A program made the translations under genes and the position numbers. A stretch of DNA of 64,000 nucleotides from Sporomusa acidovorans (GTDB lineage Bacteria; Bacillota; Negativicutes; Sporomusales; Sporomusaceae): positions 37,976-101,975 of the forward strand of contig NZ_FNAM01000020.1 of the NCBI RefSeq assembly GCF_900101845.1, in the 5' to 3' direction. Positions 18,642-27,955 of this stretch are shown one piece after another. Under the pieces are notes generated by a model that saw nothing but the letters and a program-made list of their open reading frames with translations, had not been told where the DNA came from and searched no databases. The stretch's first letter is position 1. Each line of letters starts with the position of its first letter.

Positions 18642-19385
18642 CTAAACCACCACCTTTCGTAGATTTTGAGCTAACAAAGCCTGCCGGATTTCCCCTAATG
18701 TTGGCTCTTCGAGATAAAAATTTGTTTTAGGACCATCAATAAAATCACTCATTATATGGGCATCCGAGGCCGTTATTACGGGCAGGCGACCGATAGCGGG
18801 AATACGCTGCGGCGCCTGCGCGACACGCATACGTCTTGAAACTTCGACGGCTGTCAATTCAACATCAGGTGGAATAAAGCCCAGTTGTGAGATAATGCTG
18901 TAAGTTGGCCGGTCAACGTGACTGGCAATACAAATCCCGCCAATATTTTTAACTTGTTTAGAAATTTCCGCAACCCCTGCGGTCAGGGAAGCCAGCAACA
19001 TTTCCGTTTTCTCAGCCACAAAATTGTCATCGGCATCAACAATAAATTGAGCCCCGAAACGTTCAGCATCATTTACTCGTCCGGACATATGCAGCTTGGT
19101 AAATTGTTCCCAGGCCTTAAGTTGACGCATTTTTTCGAATAAAACAAGCAAATGGACTTCCTCTTTACTTTCGACTTCCATCCCGGGAATTACGGTAACA
19201 TCGGTTCCTTTCGCAGCCTCCAAAGCGGCAACTACATTATCACAAGCGTTATGATCAGTAATGGCGACTATATCAACTTTATGCTTTACAGCATTCATAA
19301 CAATATTATGTGGTGTCATTTCAATTTCTGCACAAGGTGATAACAGAGTATGCACATGAAGGTCCGCCACGAACTGACGCATCAT
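18642..19385 (-). CDS. PHP-domain phosphoesterase in hydrogenase operon
   Basis: 247-aa PHP (polymerase and histidinol phosphatase) domain protein. Metal-binding motifs are DLHVHTLLSPC (about 8), ITDHNACDN (about 43), PGMEVES (about 66), ASHVDRP (about 165) and SDAH (about 212). The fold hydrolyses phosphate esters; the substrate is unknown. Its start codon overlaps the stop of the DRTGG gene upstream, so the two are translationally coupled. In this operon it could reset a phosphorylated signal or degrade a nucleotide messenger; that is speculation. Confidence 0.82.
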   Translation of the reverse strand: MMRQFVADLHVHTLLSPCAEIEMTPHNIVMNAVKHKVDIVAITDHNACDNVVAALEAAKGTDVTVIPGMEVESKEEVHLLVLFEKMRQLKAWEQFTKLHMSGRVNDAERFGAQFIVDADDNFVAEKTEMLLASLTAGVAEISKQVKNIGGICIASHVDRPTYSIISQLGFIPPDVELTAVEVSRRMRVAQAPQRIPAIGRLPVITASDAHIMSDFIDGPKTNFYLEEPTLGEIRQALLAQNLRKVVV

Positions 19386-19723
19386 TCCCCCGTAATACCC
19401 AGCCCGTATAGCCGGCCAACTACTTCAAAGGAAGGAAGTGTTGTGGTCAAAAGGACGATGTCTTCCGATCCTGCTTTGCGAATCGCATCCTTATCAGGTT
19501 CTACGCCGCCGGTAACGATGATGGCGGCCAGACCGGCCAGTGATGCCACTGCCACAATATTCTGATGCCCCTGCATAGTAACCCAAATATTGCCGGAGCG
19601 CGCCTGCCCCATTACATTGCTTAGCAGATCGGAAACATAGCCACCGCTGATCTCCTTCGTTAGGTTAGACTGACCTGCTACAACACGTAGTGGTAAAGCT
19701 TTCGTTAATTCTTGAACATTCAC
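19382..19723 (-). CDS. DRTGG-domain protein (second of pair)
   Basis: 113-aa single-domain protein resembling the DRTGG domain found in phosphotransacetylases and next to CBS domains (GYVSDLLSNVMGQARSGNIWV about 29; AGLAAIIVTGGVEPD about 68). Such domains are thought to be regulatory ligand-binding modules. The GTG start at 19723 is chosen over a TTG six codons earlier because GGGAGGAG is well spaced. It sits between the sensory hydrogenase and the PHP gene, overlapping the latter by 4 nt. The ligand is unknown. Confidence 0.75.
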   Translation of the reverse strand: MNVQELTKALPLRVVAGQSNLTKEISGGYVSDLLSNVMGQARSGNIWVTMQGHQNIVAVASLAGLAAIIVTGGVEPDKDAIRKAGSEDIVLLTTTLPSFEVVGRLYGLGITGE

Positions 19724-19758
19724 GAATACTCCTCCCAACACGGATTTATTAAAACAAC

Positions 19759-21099
19759 CTACTTATCTTGATCCTTATCAAGCGGAGGGGGCAGCTTATC
19801 AGCCAAGTTTACCATTTCATAAGCCAAATCCCGAACCTTTTTGCGCAACAAAAATAAACAGTCCGTCATACTGGCCCGTCCTTGGGCAATGTCTTCAGCT
19901 AAAGCCTTGCAATTCGGCGAGCCACAGGATCCACAATCAAGTCCCGGTAAACTTTTCAAGGTAACATCCATCATTTCAATTTTGGACATCGCCTTATTTA
20001 TATCTGCATCAAGACGAAGAGCGGGTTTGGGTTCGATCGCCCGCCGCCCGGCTACGCCGAGTTCAAATTCCGAATAATCAGAGCGTGGTCGTATGCCCAG
20101 TTTAGGATCCTGTGTCTTCTTCCTTTCAATCCGTTTTTTCATGCGATGTTCGGCCACATAATGATTTTCAACGGTCAGTGGACCGCCGATACAACCACCG
20201 GCACAGGCCAGTACTTCAATATAATCAACACTTTTCAATTTGCCTAAGGCAACTTGTTCCAACACATTCGTAACATTGTAAATATCATGTACAACCAATG
20301 TGTTGTCAACACCAATAGCAGATGTCTCGCCACCGGGCGCGGCCCAGCCGACACCTACCCAGGAAGCCTGGCGGCGGGCATCTTGATCATCGACAGATAC
20401 AACCTTGGATAACTCGTGATAGATCTTGCTGATCGCAATAGCGCCACTAATACTCGATTTTTCCGTGCCAAGCGGCTGGTAAACTGCTGTCATTTTTGCC
20501 GGACAGGGCGTAATAAACCACGTACCAATCTCTTCCGGTTTAAAGTCATATAACCTTTCGGCTTCCGCCCTGGCTAACCGACCGGCCACTTCTACCGGAG
20601 CGTCAAACGGTACAATATGATCAATAATCTCAGGAAACTTGACCTGAATAAGCCTTACTACGGCCGGACAGGCCGAAGAGATAGCCGGGCGCAAAATATC
20701 AAGACGTTTGAGATAATCTTTGATCGCCAACGAGACAATTTCCGCTCCATGGGCAACCTCAAATACCTCATTAAAGCCCAGTTTTAATAAACCTGACAAA
20801 ATGGCTTTAACCGGAATATCTTCATTAAACTGCCCATAAAGCGACGGTGCAGGCAAGGCGATATTATATTTATATTTTTGCAAATCAATCAAATCGTCTG
20901 TCACTGCCATTTTCGCATGGCTGGGACAATGACGGATACATTCACCGCAGTCGATACACCTGGACGATGTTATATGCGCCTTGCCACCGCGAATTCGGAT
21001 GGCTTCGGTCGGACATCGTTTCGTGCAATTCACACATCCTTGACATCGTTCAGGTGCCAGCCTTACTGAATGATAACGCTCTTCCATCACTTTCACCAC
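19759..21099 (-). CDS. hydS: Putative sensory [FeFe] hydrogenase (HydS-like)
   Basis: 446-aa protein. N-terminal 2[4Fe-4S] ferredoxin (CQGCVNCTKRCP about 19, CIDCGECIRHCP about 48), an H-cluster-type domain, and a C-terminal four-Cys motif of spacing Cx2Cx4Cx16C (about residues 390-418). H-cluster motifs are altered: SSACPAV replaces TSCCPxW (proton-relay Cys to Ala, Trp to Val), TPCPAKM replaces MPCxxKK, and LACAGGCIGGPL replaces the Gly/Gln-rich loop; the four cluster-ligand Cys are kept. This matches sensory (group C/D) rather than catalytic enzymes, such as HydS of Thermoanaerobacter. No PAS or kinase domain is fused. The start is either GTG at 21099 or ATG at 21087. Confidence 0.8.
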   Translation of the reverse strand: MVKVMEERYHSVRLAPERCQGCVNCTKRCPTEAIRIRGGKAHITSSRCIDCGECIRHCPSHAKMAVTDDLIDLQKYKYNIALPAPSLYGQFNEDIPVKAILSGLLKLGFNEVFEVAHGAEIVSLAIKDYLKRLDILRPAISSACPAVVRLIQVKFPEIIDHIVPFDAPVEVAGRLARAEAERLYDFKPEEIGTWFITPCPAKMTAVYQPLGTEKSSISGAIAISKIYHELSKVVSVDDQDARRQASWVGVGWAAPGGETSAIGVDNTLVVHDIYNVTNVLEQVALGKLKSVDYIEVLACAGGCIGGPLTVENHYVAEHRMKKRIERKKTQDPKLGIRPRSDYSEFELGVAGRRAIEPKPALRLDADINKAMSKIEMMDVTLKSLPGLDCGSCGSPNCKALAEDIAQGRASMTDCLFLLRKKVRDLAYEMVNLADKLPPPLDKDQDK

Positions 21100-21125
21100 T
21101 CACCCTAGATATAGTTAAAACTCTA

Positions 21126-21554
21126 TTAGTGGTTGATAATCATACTAAGTTTTGTTCCTATTCCTGGTGTAGTTTGAATATCTAACGTATCTGTGCAACG
21201 CGCCATATTAGGCAAGCCCATGCCGGCCCCAAATCCCATTTCGCGAATATGATCAGGTGCAGTCGAGTAACCTTCCTGCATAGCAAGATCAACATCACGA
21301 ATTCCAGGACCTTCATCCTCTACACATAATTCAGTGCGATCCGAAAATATTTCTGCCCGAATGACGCCGCGATACGCATGGATAATTACATTCATTTCGG
21401 CTTCATATGCACTAATAGCAATTCTTCTAATAATCTCAGGACGCACACCAAGTTGCTGAAGAGTCCGCTTTATTTTGCTTGATGCTTCGCCTGCGCTGTC
21501 AAAGTCTCCGCCGATGAGGCTAAATTCCAATACTATTCCGTGTCGTGGCAGCAA
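21126..21554 (-). CDS. RsbW-like HATPase (anti-sigma/serine kinase type)
   Basis: 142-aa stand-alone GHKL ATPase of the RsbW/SpoIIAB size class. The N box is AISAYEAEMNVIIHAY (about 53), G1 is EDEGPGIRDVDLAMQEG (about 85) and the G2 region is FGAGMGLPNMARCTD (about 113). Such proteins phosphorylate anti-anti-sigma factors or act as switch kinases, but no STAS protein is encoded nearby. A TTG start at 21554 is chosen because GGAGGA lies 6 nt upstream, inside the end of the previous gene (22-nt overlap, translational coupling). The partner is presumably a DRTGG protein or the sensory hydrogenase (inference). Confidence 0.75.
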   Translation of the reverse strand: MLPRHGIVLEFSLIGGDFDSAGEASSKIKRTLQQLGVRPEIIRRIAISAYEAEMNVIIHAYRGVIRAEIFSDRTELCVEDEGPGIRDVDLAMQEGYSTAPDHIREMGFGAGMGLPNMARCTDTLDIQTTPGIGTKLSMIINH

Positions 21555-21913
21555 AGAATTTCCTCCTTCGGCGAACACCCCGCCAACCCATCTTTATATA
21601 ACATGCCGCAGGCTTCATACATTTGCCGTTCCGTCAGCAGTAGTGGTATCTTCATTTTTTTAGCCATTTCAATTACTTCTGAACCCGGCCTTTTACCGCG
21701 CACAAACATGATGGCGGCCAAATCACTCATTTCCGCAGTACGAATAACTTGAACATTAGTCAAACCAGTCAGTAACAGTGCATGTTCCTGAGTAAAAGCC
21801 AAAACGTCACTCATAAGGTCTGAACCACAGGCACTTTTTACTTCTCTGTTAAGCCACTCCGCCCCATAGAGTACTTCGGCATCCAGCAAGTTTTTGATAT
21901 ATGCTAATTTCAC
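21533..21913 (-). CDS. DRTGG-domain protein with Cys-rich tail (first of pair)
   Basis: 126-aa DRTGG-type protein, first gene of the long hyd operon (CGSDLMSDVLAFTQEHALLL about 32; LAAIMFVRGKRPGSEVIEMA about 69). It differs from its partner at 19382-19723 by a tail with several Cys (LAGCSPKEEILCCHD), a possible metal or redox site. The GTG start at 21913 is chosen because GGAGGT lies 6 nt upstream. Its function is unknown; the pair suggests a heterodimer or two paralogous ligand sensors. Confidence 0.72.
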   Translation of the reverse strand: MKLAYIKNLLDAEVLYGAEWLNREVKSACGSDLMSDVLAFTQEHALLLTGLTNVQVIRTAEMSDLAAIMFVRGKRPGSEVIEMAKKMKIPLLLTERQMYEACGMLYKDGLAGCSPKEEILCCHDTE

Positions 21914-21947
21914 CACAGCACCTCCATGAGCTTCTATCTTAACCGGA

Positions 21948-21977
21948 TTGTGCGAAAATTCACATGATTTCGCACAA
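21948..21977 (-). promoter_or_regulatory. Inverted-repeat operator upstream of the hyd/sensor operon (Rex-like)
   Basis: Perfect inverted repeat TTGTGCGAAA (21948-21957), 10-nt spacer, TTTCGCACAA (21968-21977), about 35-65 bp upstream of the first gene. The halves resemble Rex half-sites (TTGTGnnAAA) and the position suits a repressor. The 30-bp span is longer than a usual 18-20 bp Rex box, so either two overlapping sites or another regulator is possible. Confidence 0.5.
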
Positions 21978-21980
21978 AAA

Positions 21981-22003
21981 ATTAAAGAGGGGATCAATCC
22001 TCT
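21981..22003 (-). terminator. Weak terminator after the Wzy-like gene
   Basis: Minus strand AGAGG(ATTGATCC)CCTCT followed by TTTAATTTTTT. The stem is short (5 bp) but the U-run is good; it lies between the Wzy-like gene and the hyd operon operator. Confidence 0.45.
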
Positions 22004-22195
22004 ATATTAAAACCTAAGTGAACTAATATTTTTGATATATTCGCCCTACTTATTATAAATCCTGCTGCCAATTGTAATTTAATTAAGATTTTTACAAAAA
22101 ATTACACAATATATTTGTTTTAGAAAATGATTCTCTTAAATATTATATAGGATATAACCCGCTACGGCAAAATGATAATTTATGCAAATAAGGTA

Positions 22196-23434
22196 TTATT
22201 TGTAACGGCAATCAATATTCCATACGGCAACAATAATCGCATTTAAAAACCAAAATAACATCGACATCTGGATATTAAACATAATATAATCAGTAAACCC
22301 GTTTACCGCCAAACCAAGAATCGCCGCAACCACTCCCAGCATAACACCGGCTACCCATTTATTTTTCGTCCAGGTCAATATATTGATTGCCAGCTTAGTA
22401 TGTTTATAGACAATGGATAAAAACACAATAAGTCCCGGAATGCCGATTTCAGCAGCAATATGCAAATACATGTTATGGGCATGGACAATTCTGGCAGCAG
22501 GGTTATTTAAGAAGAAATCGTATTCGGGATATACGAGCCAATAAGCACCCCAGCCTATACCTAAAAAGGGTTTGTCGCAGATCATGGCAACAGTACTTTC
22601 CCAAAGTGCTAGTCGCAGGGTCGATGAGGTGTCTGTCGGATTAAAGATGGACAGCAAGCGTTCCATAACAGCATCTTGGCAGAAAAATACAGCCAACGGA
22701 ATAAGTAAAAAAAGCCATAACATTTTCCGGCTGTACAAGTGTCCACAAATCGCGATGACAGCCACAATGCTAAGCCATGCGCCACGCGAATAGGTAAGAA
22801 CTAAACATATCCCCAACACCACTATAAGCGCAGCCATCAGTAACCTTTCTTTAGTTGATTCACTATGTAAGCCAAGACCGGCAGCCAAAGACATTACCAC
22901 AACCAAAAAGCCGGCCAGTAAGTTCGGGTTCTGCAAGGTTGAAAAAACCCGTACTTTTAATTCGGGAAATTGTTCGCCATCTACCCATTGAAATGTCGAT
23001 ATATCCACTCCGTGAATGTATTGGTAAAACCCATAAGCAGACACAACAACAGCGGAAGCTAACACAGACCACACTAAACGCCGAAGCTGATACAGGGATG
23101 ATAAATTATTAATAACTAGATAATAGGTTAAAATATACCGCCCCATTAAATGGTAATAATTATAAAAACTAAAGTTTTTGTCAGGCGATCCAGCGATTGA
23201 CGCAGCCGATAAAATGACTAAAAGCCCAATAATTTTATCAAAGGGAGTATGTTTCAATAGCAATTTTCTAGATAATATCATCTTAGCTATCCATAGCAAA
23301 GTCCCTGCACTAAGAAACAGTGTTGTCAAGTTTAATGACAGCGGTAAAAAAAAGGCCACCGCTAAGATGCAGTGCTCGATCAGATAGTCAAGCCGATATT
23401 GATTTTGAGTATTAAACGAATATGCAATATGCAC
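22196..23434 (-). CDS. O-antigen ligase/polymerase (Wzy/WaaL-like) membrane protein
   Basis: 412-aa polytopic protein with about 11-12 membrane segments and the large periplasmic loop typical of the O-antigen ligase family (GIGWGAYWLVYPEYDFF about 295, then AARIVHAHNMYLHIAAEIG about 314, where the conserved His lies). It joins or polymerises undecaprenyl-linked glycans on the outer face of the inner membrane, consistent with a diderm Negativicute that has LPS. It is monocistronic, with no sugar-pathway neighbours here, and its AT content is higher than its neighbours' by eye. Confidence 0.8.
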   Translation of the reverse strand: MHIAYSFNTQNQYRLDYLIEHCILAVAFFLPLSLNLTTLFLSAGTLLWIAKMILSRKLLLKHTPFDKIIGLLVILSAASIAGSPDKNFSFYNYYHLMGRYILTYYLVINNLSSLYQLRRLVWSVLASAVVVSAYGFYQYIHGVDISTFQWVDGEQFPELKVRVFSTLQNPNLLAGFLVVVMSLAAGLGLHSESTKERLLMAALIVVLGICLVLTYSRGAWLSIVAVIAICGHLYSRKMLWLFLLIPLAVFFCQDAVMERLLSIFNPTDTSSTLRLALWESTVAMICDKPFLGIGWGAYWLVYPEYDFFLNNPAARIVHAHNMYLHIAAEIGIPGLIVFLSIVYKHTKLAINILTWTKNKWVAGVMLGVVAAILGLAVNGFTDYIMFNIQMSMLFWFLNAIIVAVWNIDCRYK

Positions 23435-23472
23435 GGCTTCACCTACGATTAAAATTTTAAAGCCAAAGCATC

Positions 23473-23504
23473 ACTGGCGCTTGAACTATGCCCCAAGCGC
23501 CAGT
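23473..23504 (-). terminator. Hairpin after folC
   Basis: Minus strand ACTGGCGCTTG and CAAGCGCCAGT form an 11-bp perfect stem with a 10-nt loop, 31 bp after the folC stop. It is followed by GATGCTTTGGCTTTAAAATTTT rather than an immediate T-run, so it is a weak or processed terminator. Confidence 0.5.
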
Positions 23505-23534
23505 ATTTATTATATACAATTATGGGGAGTTTGT

Positions 23535-24818
23535 CTACTTTCTAAAGATAATCTGCCGGGCTTCGCCAATCAAATACAAGGAACCGGCCACACAAACAAT
23601 ACCATTAGGCCCGGCAAGTTCTTTGGCTCGATCAATGCCCTGCTCAATAGAAGCAGCCGCTTCCACATGTCGGGCCTCTATTTCCTGGGCAATTTCTTCC
23701 GGTGTAGCTGCCCGATAAGAAAGCGGCTGAACAGTTACCACCGTATCACTGGTGCGAATAAGCTCACGGATTATTCCGGAAACATCTTTATCCCGTAAAA
23801 TTCCCAAAGCAAATGTTATTTGTTTTCCCGGAAATACCTGATCGAGATTTTGGCGTAAGACCCTGGCACCATCAGGATTATGGGCACCATCGATAATAAT
23901 AACTGGCTCACCGGGCACGATTTCAAACCGTCCGGGCCACTTGACTGTACTAAGGGCGCTCTTGATTGTCTCCGGAATAACACGCTGATCATTGGTTGCC
24001 ATTAACAGCGCCGTCGTAACAGCTACCGCACTATTTTCCACTTGATGACAGCCAATAATATTCAGATCACTTTCCAGTTGACCCAAGCTGCCGGCGTTTA
24101 TGGCGACTCGTTGTTTTCCGTCGGTCAAGCCTTTAAATTCACTAAAAAACTGTTCTTCTTTTACATAGACCGCAGCATGTTTCTCTTTGGCCGTCCGTTT
24201 GATAATAGCGAGTGCCTCGCCTCTTGCCGCCGTTACTACCGGCACACCCTCTTTAATAATGCCGGCTTTATGCCTGGCCACATCGGCAATCGTGGAGCCG
24301 CAGCGGTCCGTATGCTCAAGTGTGACATTCGTTATTACGGATATTTCCGGAATAATAACATTGGTAGAATCTAAAAGTCCGCCTAAGCCAACTTCAATAA
24401 CAGCATACTCTACGCCAACGGCAGCAAAGTAGTAGAAGGCAGCAGCAGTAAGCACCTCAAACTCTGTCGGTTGTTCAAAACCGTCTTTTAACATTTGCTC
24501 AACAAAATGACTTGTATAAGTAACTGCCTGCGCAAATTCTTCTTTGGTTATTTCTTGTCCATTGACTACCATACGTTCCGGATAGTCATGCAGATGCGGT
24601 GACGTATACATGCCATTTTTAATTCCGCTGGCAGATAAAATGGCAGACAGCATCGCGGTTGTAGATCCCTTGCCGTTCGTACCGGTAACATGCAGGGATT
24701 TGAAACGACGTTCCGGATGCTGCATGAGCTCCAGCAACCGCTCAATGCGCGCCATTCCAAGGTTAATACCAAACTTACTTAGATTCTCAAGGTAGGCTAA
24801 CGTTTGTTCATAATTCAT
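23535..24818 (-). CDS. folC: Folylpolyglutamate/dihydrofolate synthase
   Basis: 427-aa Mur-ligase-like enzyme that adds glutamate to folates, and may also make dihydrofolate from dihydropteroate. Motifs seen: P-loop VTGTNGKGSTTAML (about 42), the SPHLHDYPERM loop (about 73), GLGGLLDSTN (about 145), VTLEHTD (about 164) and IIDGAHNPDGARVL (about 306). The ATG at 24818 is chosen (GGAGG 8 nt upstream) over the GTG three codons before. It follows valS, a common neighbour in Firmicutes. THF polyglutamates are cofactors of the Wood-Ljungdahl methyl branch. Confidence 0.93.
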   Translation of the reverse strand: MNYEQTLAYLENLSKFGINLGMARIERLLELMQHPERRFKSLHVTGTNGKGSTTAMLSAILSASGIKNGMYTSPHLHDYPERMVVNGQEITKEEFAQAVTYTSHFVEQMLKDGFEQPTEFEVLTAAAFYYFAAVGVEYAVIEVGLGGLLDSTNVIIPEISVITNVTLEHTDRCGSTIADVARHKAGIIKEGVPVVTAARGEALAIIKRTAKEKHAAVYVKEEQFFSEFKGLTDGKQRVAINAGSLGQLESDLNIIGCHQVENSAVAVTTALLMATNDQRVIPETIKSALSTVKWPGRFEIVPGEPVIIIDGAHNPDGARVLRQNLDQVFPGKQITFALGILRDKDVSGIIRELIRTSDTVVTVQPLSYRAATPEEIAQEIEARHVEAAASIEQGIDRAKELAGPNGIVCVAGSLYLIGEARQIIFRK

Positions 24819-24842
24819 CTGCTGCACCTCCGCTTTTTCGCA

Positions 24843-24936
24843 TTATCAGCAAGGCTAACCTTGCTGATAATAAGTAAGAACGACTAAAGCTTCTGCCGGC
24901 GTCCTGAAGGACTTGGCACAAGCCAAGTCTTTTCTT
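24843..24936. other. Two perfect hairpins between valS and folC
   Basis: Hairpin 1: TTATCAGCAAGG (24843-24854), 4-nt loop, CCTTGCTGATAA (24859-24870), 12 bp. Hairpin 2: GACTTGGC (24910-24917), 4-nt loop, GCCAAGTC (24922-24929), with a T-run on the plus strand side. A short palindrome, GTCCTGAAGGAC, abuts hairpin 2 (24901-24912). The minus-strand transcript from valS to folC crosses both. They may control read-through or mRNA processing; neither has a U-run on the minus strand. Confidence 0.6.
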
Positions 24937-24948
24937 AATACTGGATAT

Positions 24949-27612
24949 CTATAAATGAGCCAAATAGGCCAAGCGTTCTTTAATTGCTGCTTGCTTCTCC
25001 AAATATTCGGCTTGCTTGGTTTTTTCCTTCTCGATGACATCGGCAGGAGCCTTGGCGGTAAAGCCGGGATTATTAAGTTTGCCGCTGATCCGCGCTAACT
25101 CTTTGTCAAGACTGTTTAGCTCTTTGTTTAGACGAGCAGTCTCTTTTTCCACATCAATAAGACCTTTAAGCGGCAAATAAATTTCCACACCGCTCACTAC
25201 GGCCGTCATAGCGTTCTCAGGAATATCATCACGGCCGGTAAGAATAGTAATTGGCTCAGCAACAGCTAAGGTCTTAATATAAGCGGCATTGGCCTCTATT
25301 TGGTCTTTTAGCTCCCCTGACGCTATTTTGAGAATAACTTGACTCTTCTTACCCGGATGCACATTGACTTCGGCTCGCATATTGCGAACAGATTTTATTG
25401 TCTCCATGATAACGTTCATGAGCTGTTCATCCTGATGGTTAGCCAGTTTTTCATCTTCTCGCGGCCAAGTGGCCGTCATAATGCTAATTCCCCTGTGAGG
25501 CAGGTTCTGCCAGATGGCTTCGGTGATAAAAGGCATAAACGGATGCAATAGCTTTAAGGTGTTGCTCAGGACAAAACTTAACACATACTGAGCCACTTTG
25601 CGGCTGACCGCTTCGTCTTTATTATAAAGGCGGCTTTTGGCCAATTCGATATACCAATCGCAAAACTCATCCCAGATAAATTCGTATATCAGGCGGGCGG
25701 CTTCCCCTAGTTCAAAGTGCTCCAGATTGCGGGTTGCATCCAGGATGGTGGCATTATACCGGCTCAAAATCCAACGATCGGCAAGTGTGAACTGATTCGC
25801 ATCAGGTTTGAAGTTCGAATCAAACCCTTCCAGGTTCATCAGAACAAACCGGGATGCATTCCAGATTTTATTGGCAAAGTTCCGGCTTGACTCAACCCGT
25901 TCCCAATAAAAGCGCATATCATTACCCGGGGTATTGCCGGTTATCAACATAAAACGCAACGTATCCGCGCCGTATTTGTCAATCACTTCCAGCGGATCAA
26001 TGCCATTGCCGAGCGACTTGCTCATTTTCCGGCCCTGGCTGTCCCGGACCAATCCGTGAATAAATACATGCTTAAAAGGAATATTCTCTTGAAACTTAAG
26101 TCCCATCATAATCATTCTGGCTACCCAGAAAAAGATAATATCATAACCGGTTACTAAAACACTTGTCGGATAAAATTGTTGGAGTTCGGCTGTAGCTTGA
26201 GGCCAGCCCATGGTAGAAAACGGCCATAGCCCTGAACTAAACCAGGTATCAAGTACATCCGGGTCTTGTTCCACCTTGCCGCCGCATTTGGGGCAGGCTG
26301 TTACGTCCTCCCGGGACACAGTTACTTCGCCGCAATCTTCACAGTACCAGGCCGGAATCCGGTGTCCCCACCAGATTTGCCGGGAAATACACCAATCCCG
26401 GATGTTTTCCAGCCAATTTGTATAAATTTTTGTAAACCGTTCAGGTACAAATTGAATTTGGCCTGAATTTACCGCCTCGATGGCCGGTTTAGCCAGTGGT
26501 TCCATCTTCACAAACCATTGCTTGGAAATTAACGGTTCAACTACTGTGCTGCAACGCTGGCACTGGCCGACAGCATGGCTATGTTCATCAATTTTTACAA
26601 GATAACCTTGCTCTTTTAAATCGTTGACCAACACTTTACGGCATTCGTAGCGGTCCATACCGGCATATTTACCGGTGTCGGCCGCCATTGTGCCGTCCGG
26701 ATTGATAACAACAATCTCGGCAAGCTTGTGTCTGAGACCCATTTCAAAGTCATTAGGATCATGAGCCGGGGTAACCTTGACGGCGCCTGTTCCGAAAGAT
26801 GGATCTACATATTCATCTGCCACCAAAGGCAACCGGCGGCCAATTAACGGCAGAATCAAGTATTTACCAACCAGACGTTTATAGCGCTGATCCTCAGGAT
26901 GGACAGCTACGCCGCTGTCTCCCAAAATGGTTTCCGGCCGGGTAGTCGCTACCGTAACATACTCATCGTCAGTACCCTCTACCAAATACCGTACATGGTA
27001 AAGATGACCCGGCTTTTCCTCATGTTCAACTTCAATATCACTGAGTGCGGTATTGCAGCGCGGACACCAGTTCGTAATCCGGGTTCCCTGATAAATAAGG
27101 CCCTGCTCATACAAAGTGACAAAAACTTCACGTACTGCTTGGGAGCAGCCTTCATCCATTGTAAAGCGCTCCCGTTCCCAGTCACACGAAGCGCCTAACC
27201 GTTTAAGCTGGTTAATAATCCGGCTGCCGTACTGGGCCTTCCAATCCCAAACCCTGTCAATAAATGCTTCCCGTCCCAGATCGTAGCGGGTCTTGCCTTC
27301 CTGTGCCAGAACCTCCTCCACTTTAATCTGCGTGGCGATACCGGCATGATCGGTCCCGGGCATCCACAGGGTATTATAGCCCTGCATACGTTTAAACCGA
27401 ATAAGAATATCCTGCAGGGTTTCATCAAGCGCATGTCCCATGTGAAGTTGACCGGTTACATTAGGCGGCGGTATAACAATGCTAAAGGCTTGTTCTTCGG
27501 GGGCAACTTCCGCATGAAATAACCTGTTATCTTCCCAAAACTTGTACCATTTGGCCTCCACCGCCTGCGGGTCATAAACAGTAGAAATATTGTTAATCTG
27601 CTCTTGTTCCAT
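24949..27612 (-). CDS. valS: Valyl-tRNA synthetase
   Basis: 887-aa class Ia synthetase. It has the HIGH-type motif [15 protein letters not shown] (about 49-63), the editing domain ([20 protein letters not shown] about 221), the KMSKS motif [11 protein letters not shown] (about 525) and a C-terminal coiled coil (about 815-887) that is family-typical. Zinc-ribbon-like Cys pairs (CEDCGEV, CPKCGGK) lie near 415-435. The start MEQEQINN follows AGGAGG, and expression is controlled by the T-box leader upstream. Confidence 0.97.
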   Translation of the reverse strand: MEQEQINNISTVYDPQAVEAKWYKFWEDNRLFHAEVAPEEQAFSIVIPPPNVTGQLHMGHALDETLQDILIRFKRMQGYNTLWMPGTDHAGIATQIKVEEVLAQEGKTRYDLGREAFIDRVWDWKAQYGSRIINQLKRLGASCDWERERFTMDEGCSQAVREVFVTLYEQGLIYQGTRITNWCPRCNTALSDIEVEHEEKPGHLYHVRYLVEGTDDEYVTVATTRPETILGDSGVAVHPEDQRYKRLVGKYLILPLIGRRLPLVADEYVDPSFGTGAVKVTPAHDPNDFEMGLRHKLAEIVVINPDGTMAADTGKYAGMDRYECRKVLVNDLKEQGYLVKIDEHSHAVGQCQRCSTVVEPLISKQWFVKMEPLAKPAIEAVNSGQIQFVPERFTKIYTNWLENIRDWCISRQIWWGHRIPAWYCEDCGEVTVSREDVTACPKCGGKVEQDPDVLDTWFSSGLWPFSTMGWPQATAELQQFYPTSVLVTGYDIIFFWVARMIMMGLKFQENIPFKHVFIHGLVRDSQGRKMSKSLGNGIDPLEVIDKYGADTLRFMLITGNTPGNDMRFYWERVESSRNFANKIWNASRFVLMNLEGFDSNFKPDANQFTLADRWILSRYNATILDATRNLEHFELGEAARLIYEFIWDEFCDWYIELAKSRLYNKDEAVSRKVAQYVLSFVLSNTLKLLHPFMPFITEAIWQNLPHRGISIMTATWPREDEKLANHQDEQLMNVIMETIKSVRNMRAEVNVHPGKKSQVILKIASGELKDQIEANAAYIKTLAVAEPITILTGRDDIPENAMTAVVSGVEIYLPLKGLIDVEKETARLNKELNSLDKELARISGKLNNPGFTAKAPADVIEKEKTKQAEYLEKQAAIKERLAYLAHL

Positions 27613-27639
27613 ATGGCCTCCTAAATAACACTTCTTAGT

Positions 27640-27955
27640 AATATAAAAACTCCTTCATCCACATAAGGACGAAAGAGCTTTGCTTCCGCGATACCACCTT
27701 GATTTCCGGCAAAAATGCGCCGAACACTCACATTGCCATAACGGGGCAGTCCGGCCACGCCTACTACATAACATTCAGCGAGGCGGCTCCTGGGTGACTT
27801 TCAACTTGCACATTGAGAAGCCTTTCAGCCAAGGGCTTCCTCTCTAGGCAGATATGCAAGCTTACTTTTCCATTCTTCGCCGTTTTTGCCTATAATTCAT
27901 TTTTTATACTTACCCCGATAAATAAGTTACACGACTTCGCGAACAAAATCTAAGC
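27640..27955 (-). ncRNA. T-box riboswitch (tRNA-Val) controlling valS
   Basis: The minus-strand leader carries the T-box signature AAGGTGGTATCGCGG (about 27686-27700); its UGGU can pair with ACCA of an uncharged tRNA with discriminator A. A GTAGG...CCCCGTTA block lies just 5' of it and a long Stem I region further 5'. A candidate GUC valine specifier followed by A lies at 27796-27798. The leader ends in a terminator hairpin before the valS ribosome-binding site. Uncharged tRNA-Val should favour the antiterminator and valS transcription. The boundaries and the specifier are inferred. Confidence 0.9.
27643..27677 (-). terminator. T-box intrinsic terminator
   Basis: Minus strand CTCTTTCGTCC, 6-nt loop, GGATGAAGGAG: 11 bp with two G-U pairs, followed by TTTTTAT. 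The 5' arm lies just 3' of the T-box sequence, as expected for a terminator/antiterminator switch. Confidence 0.88.
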
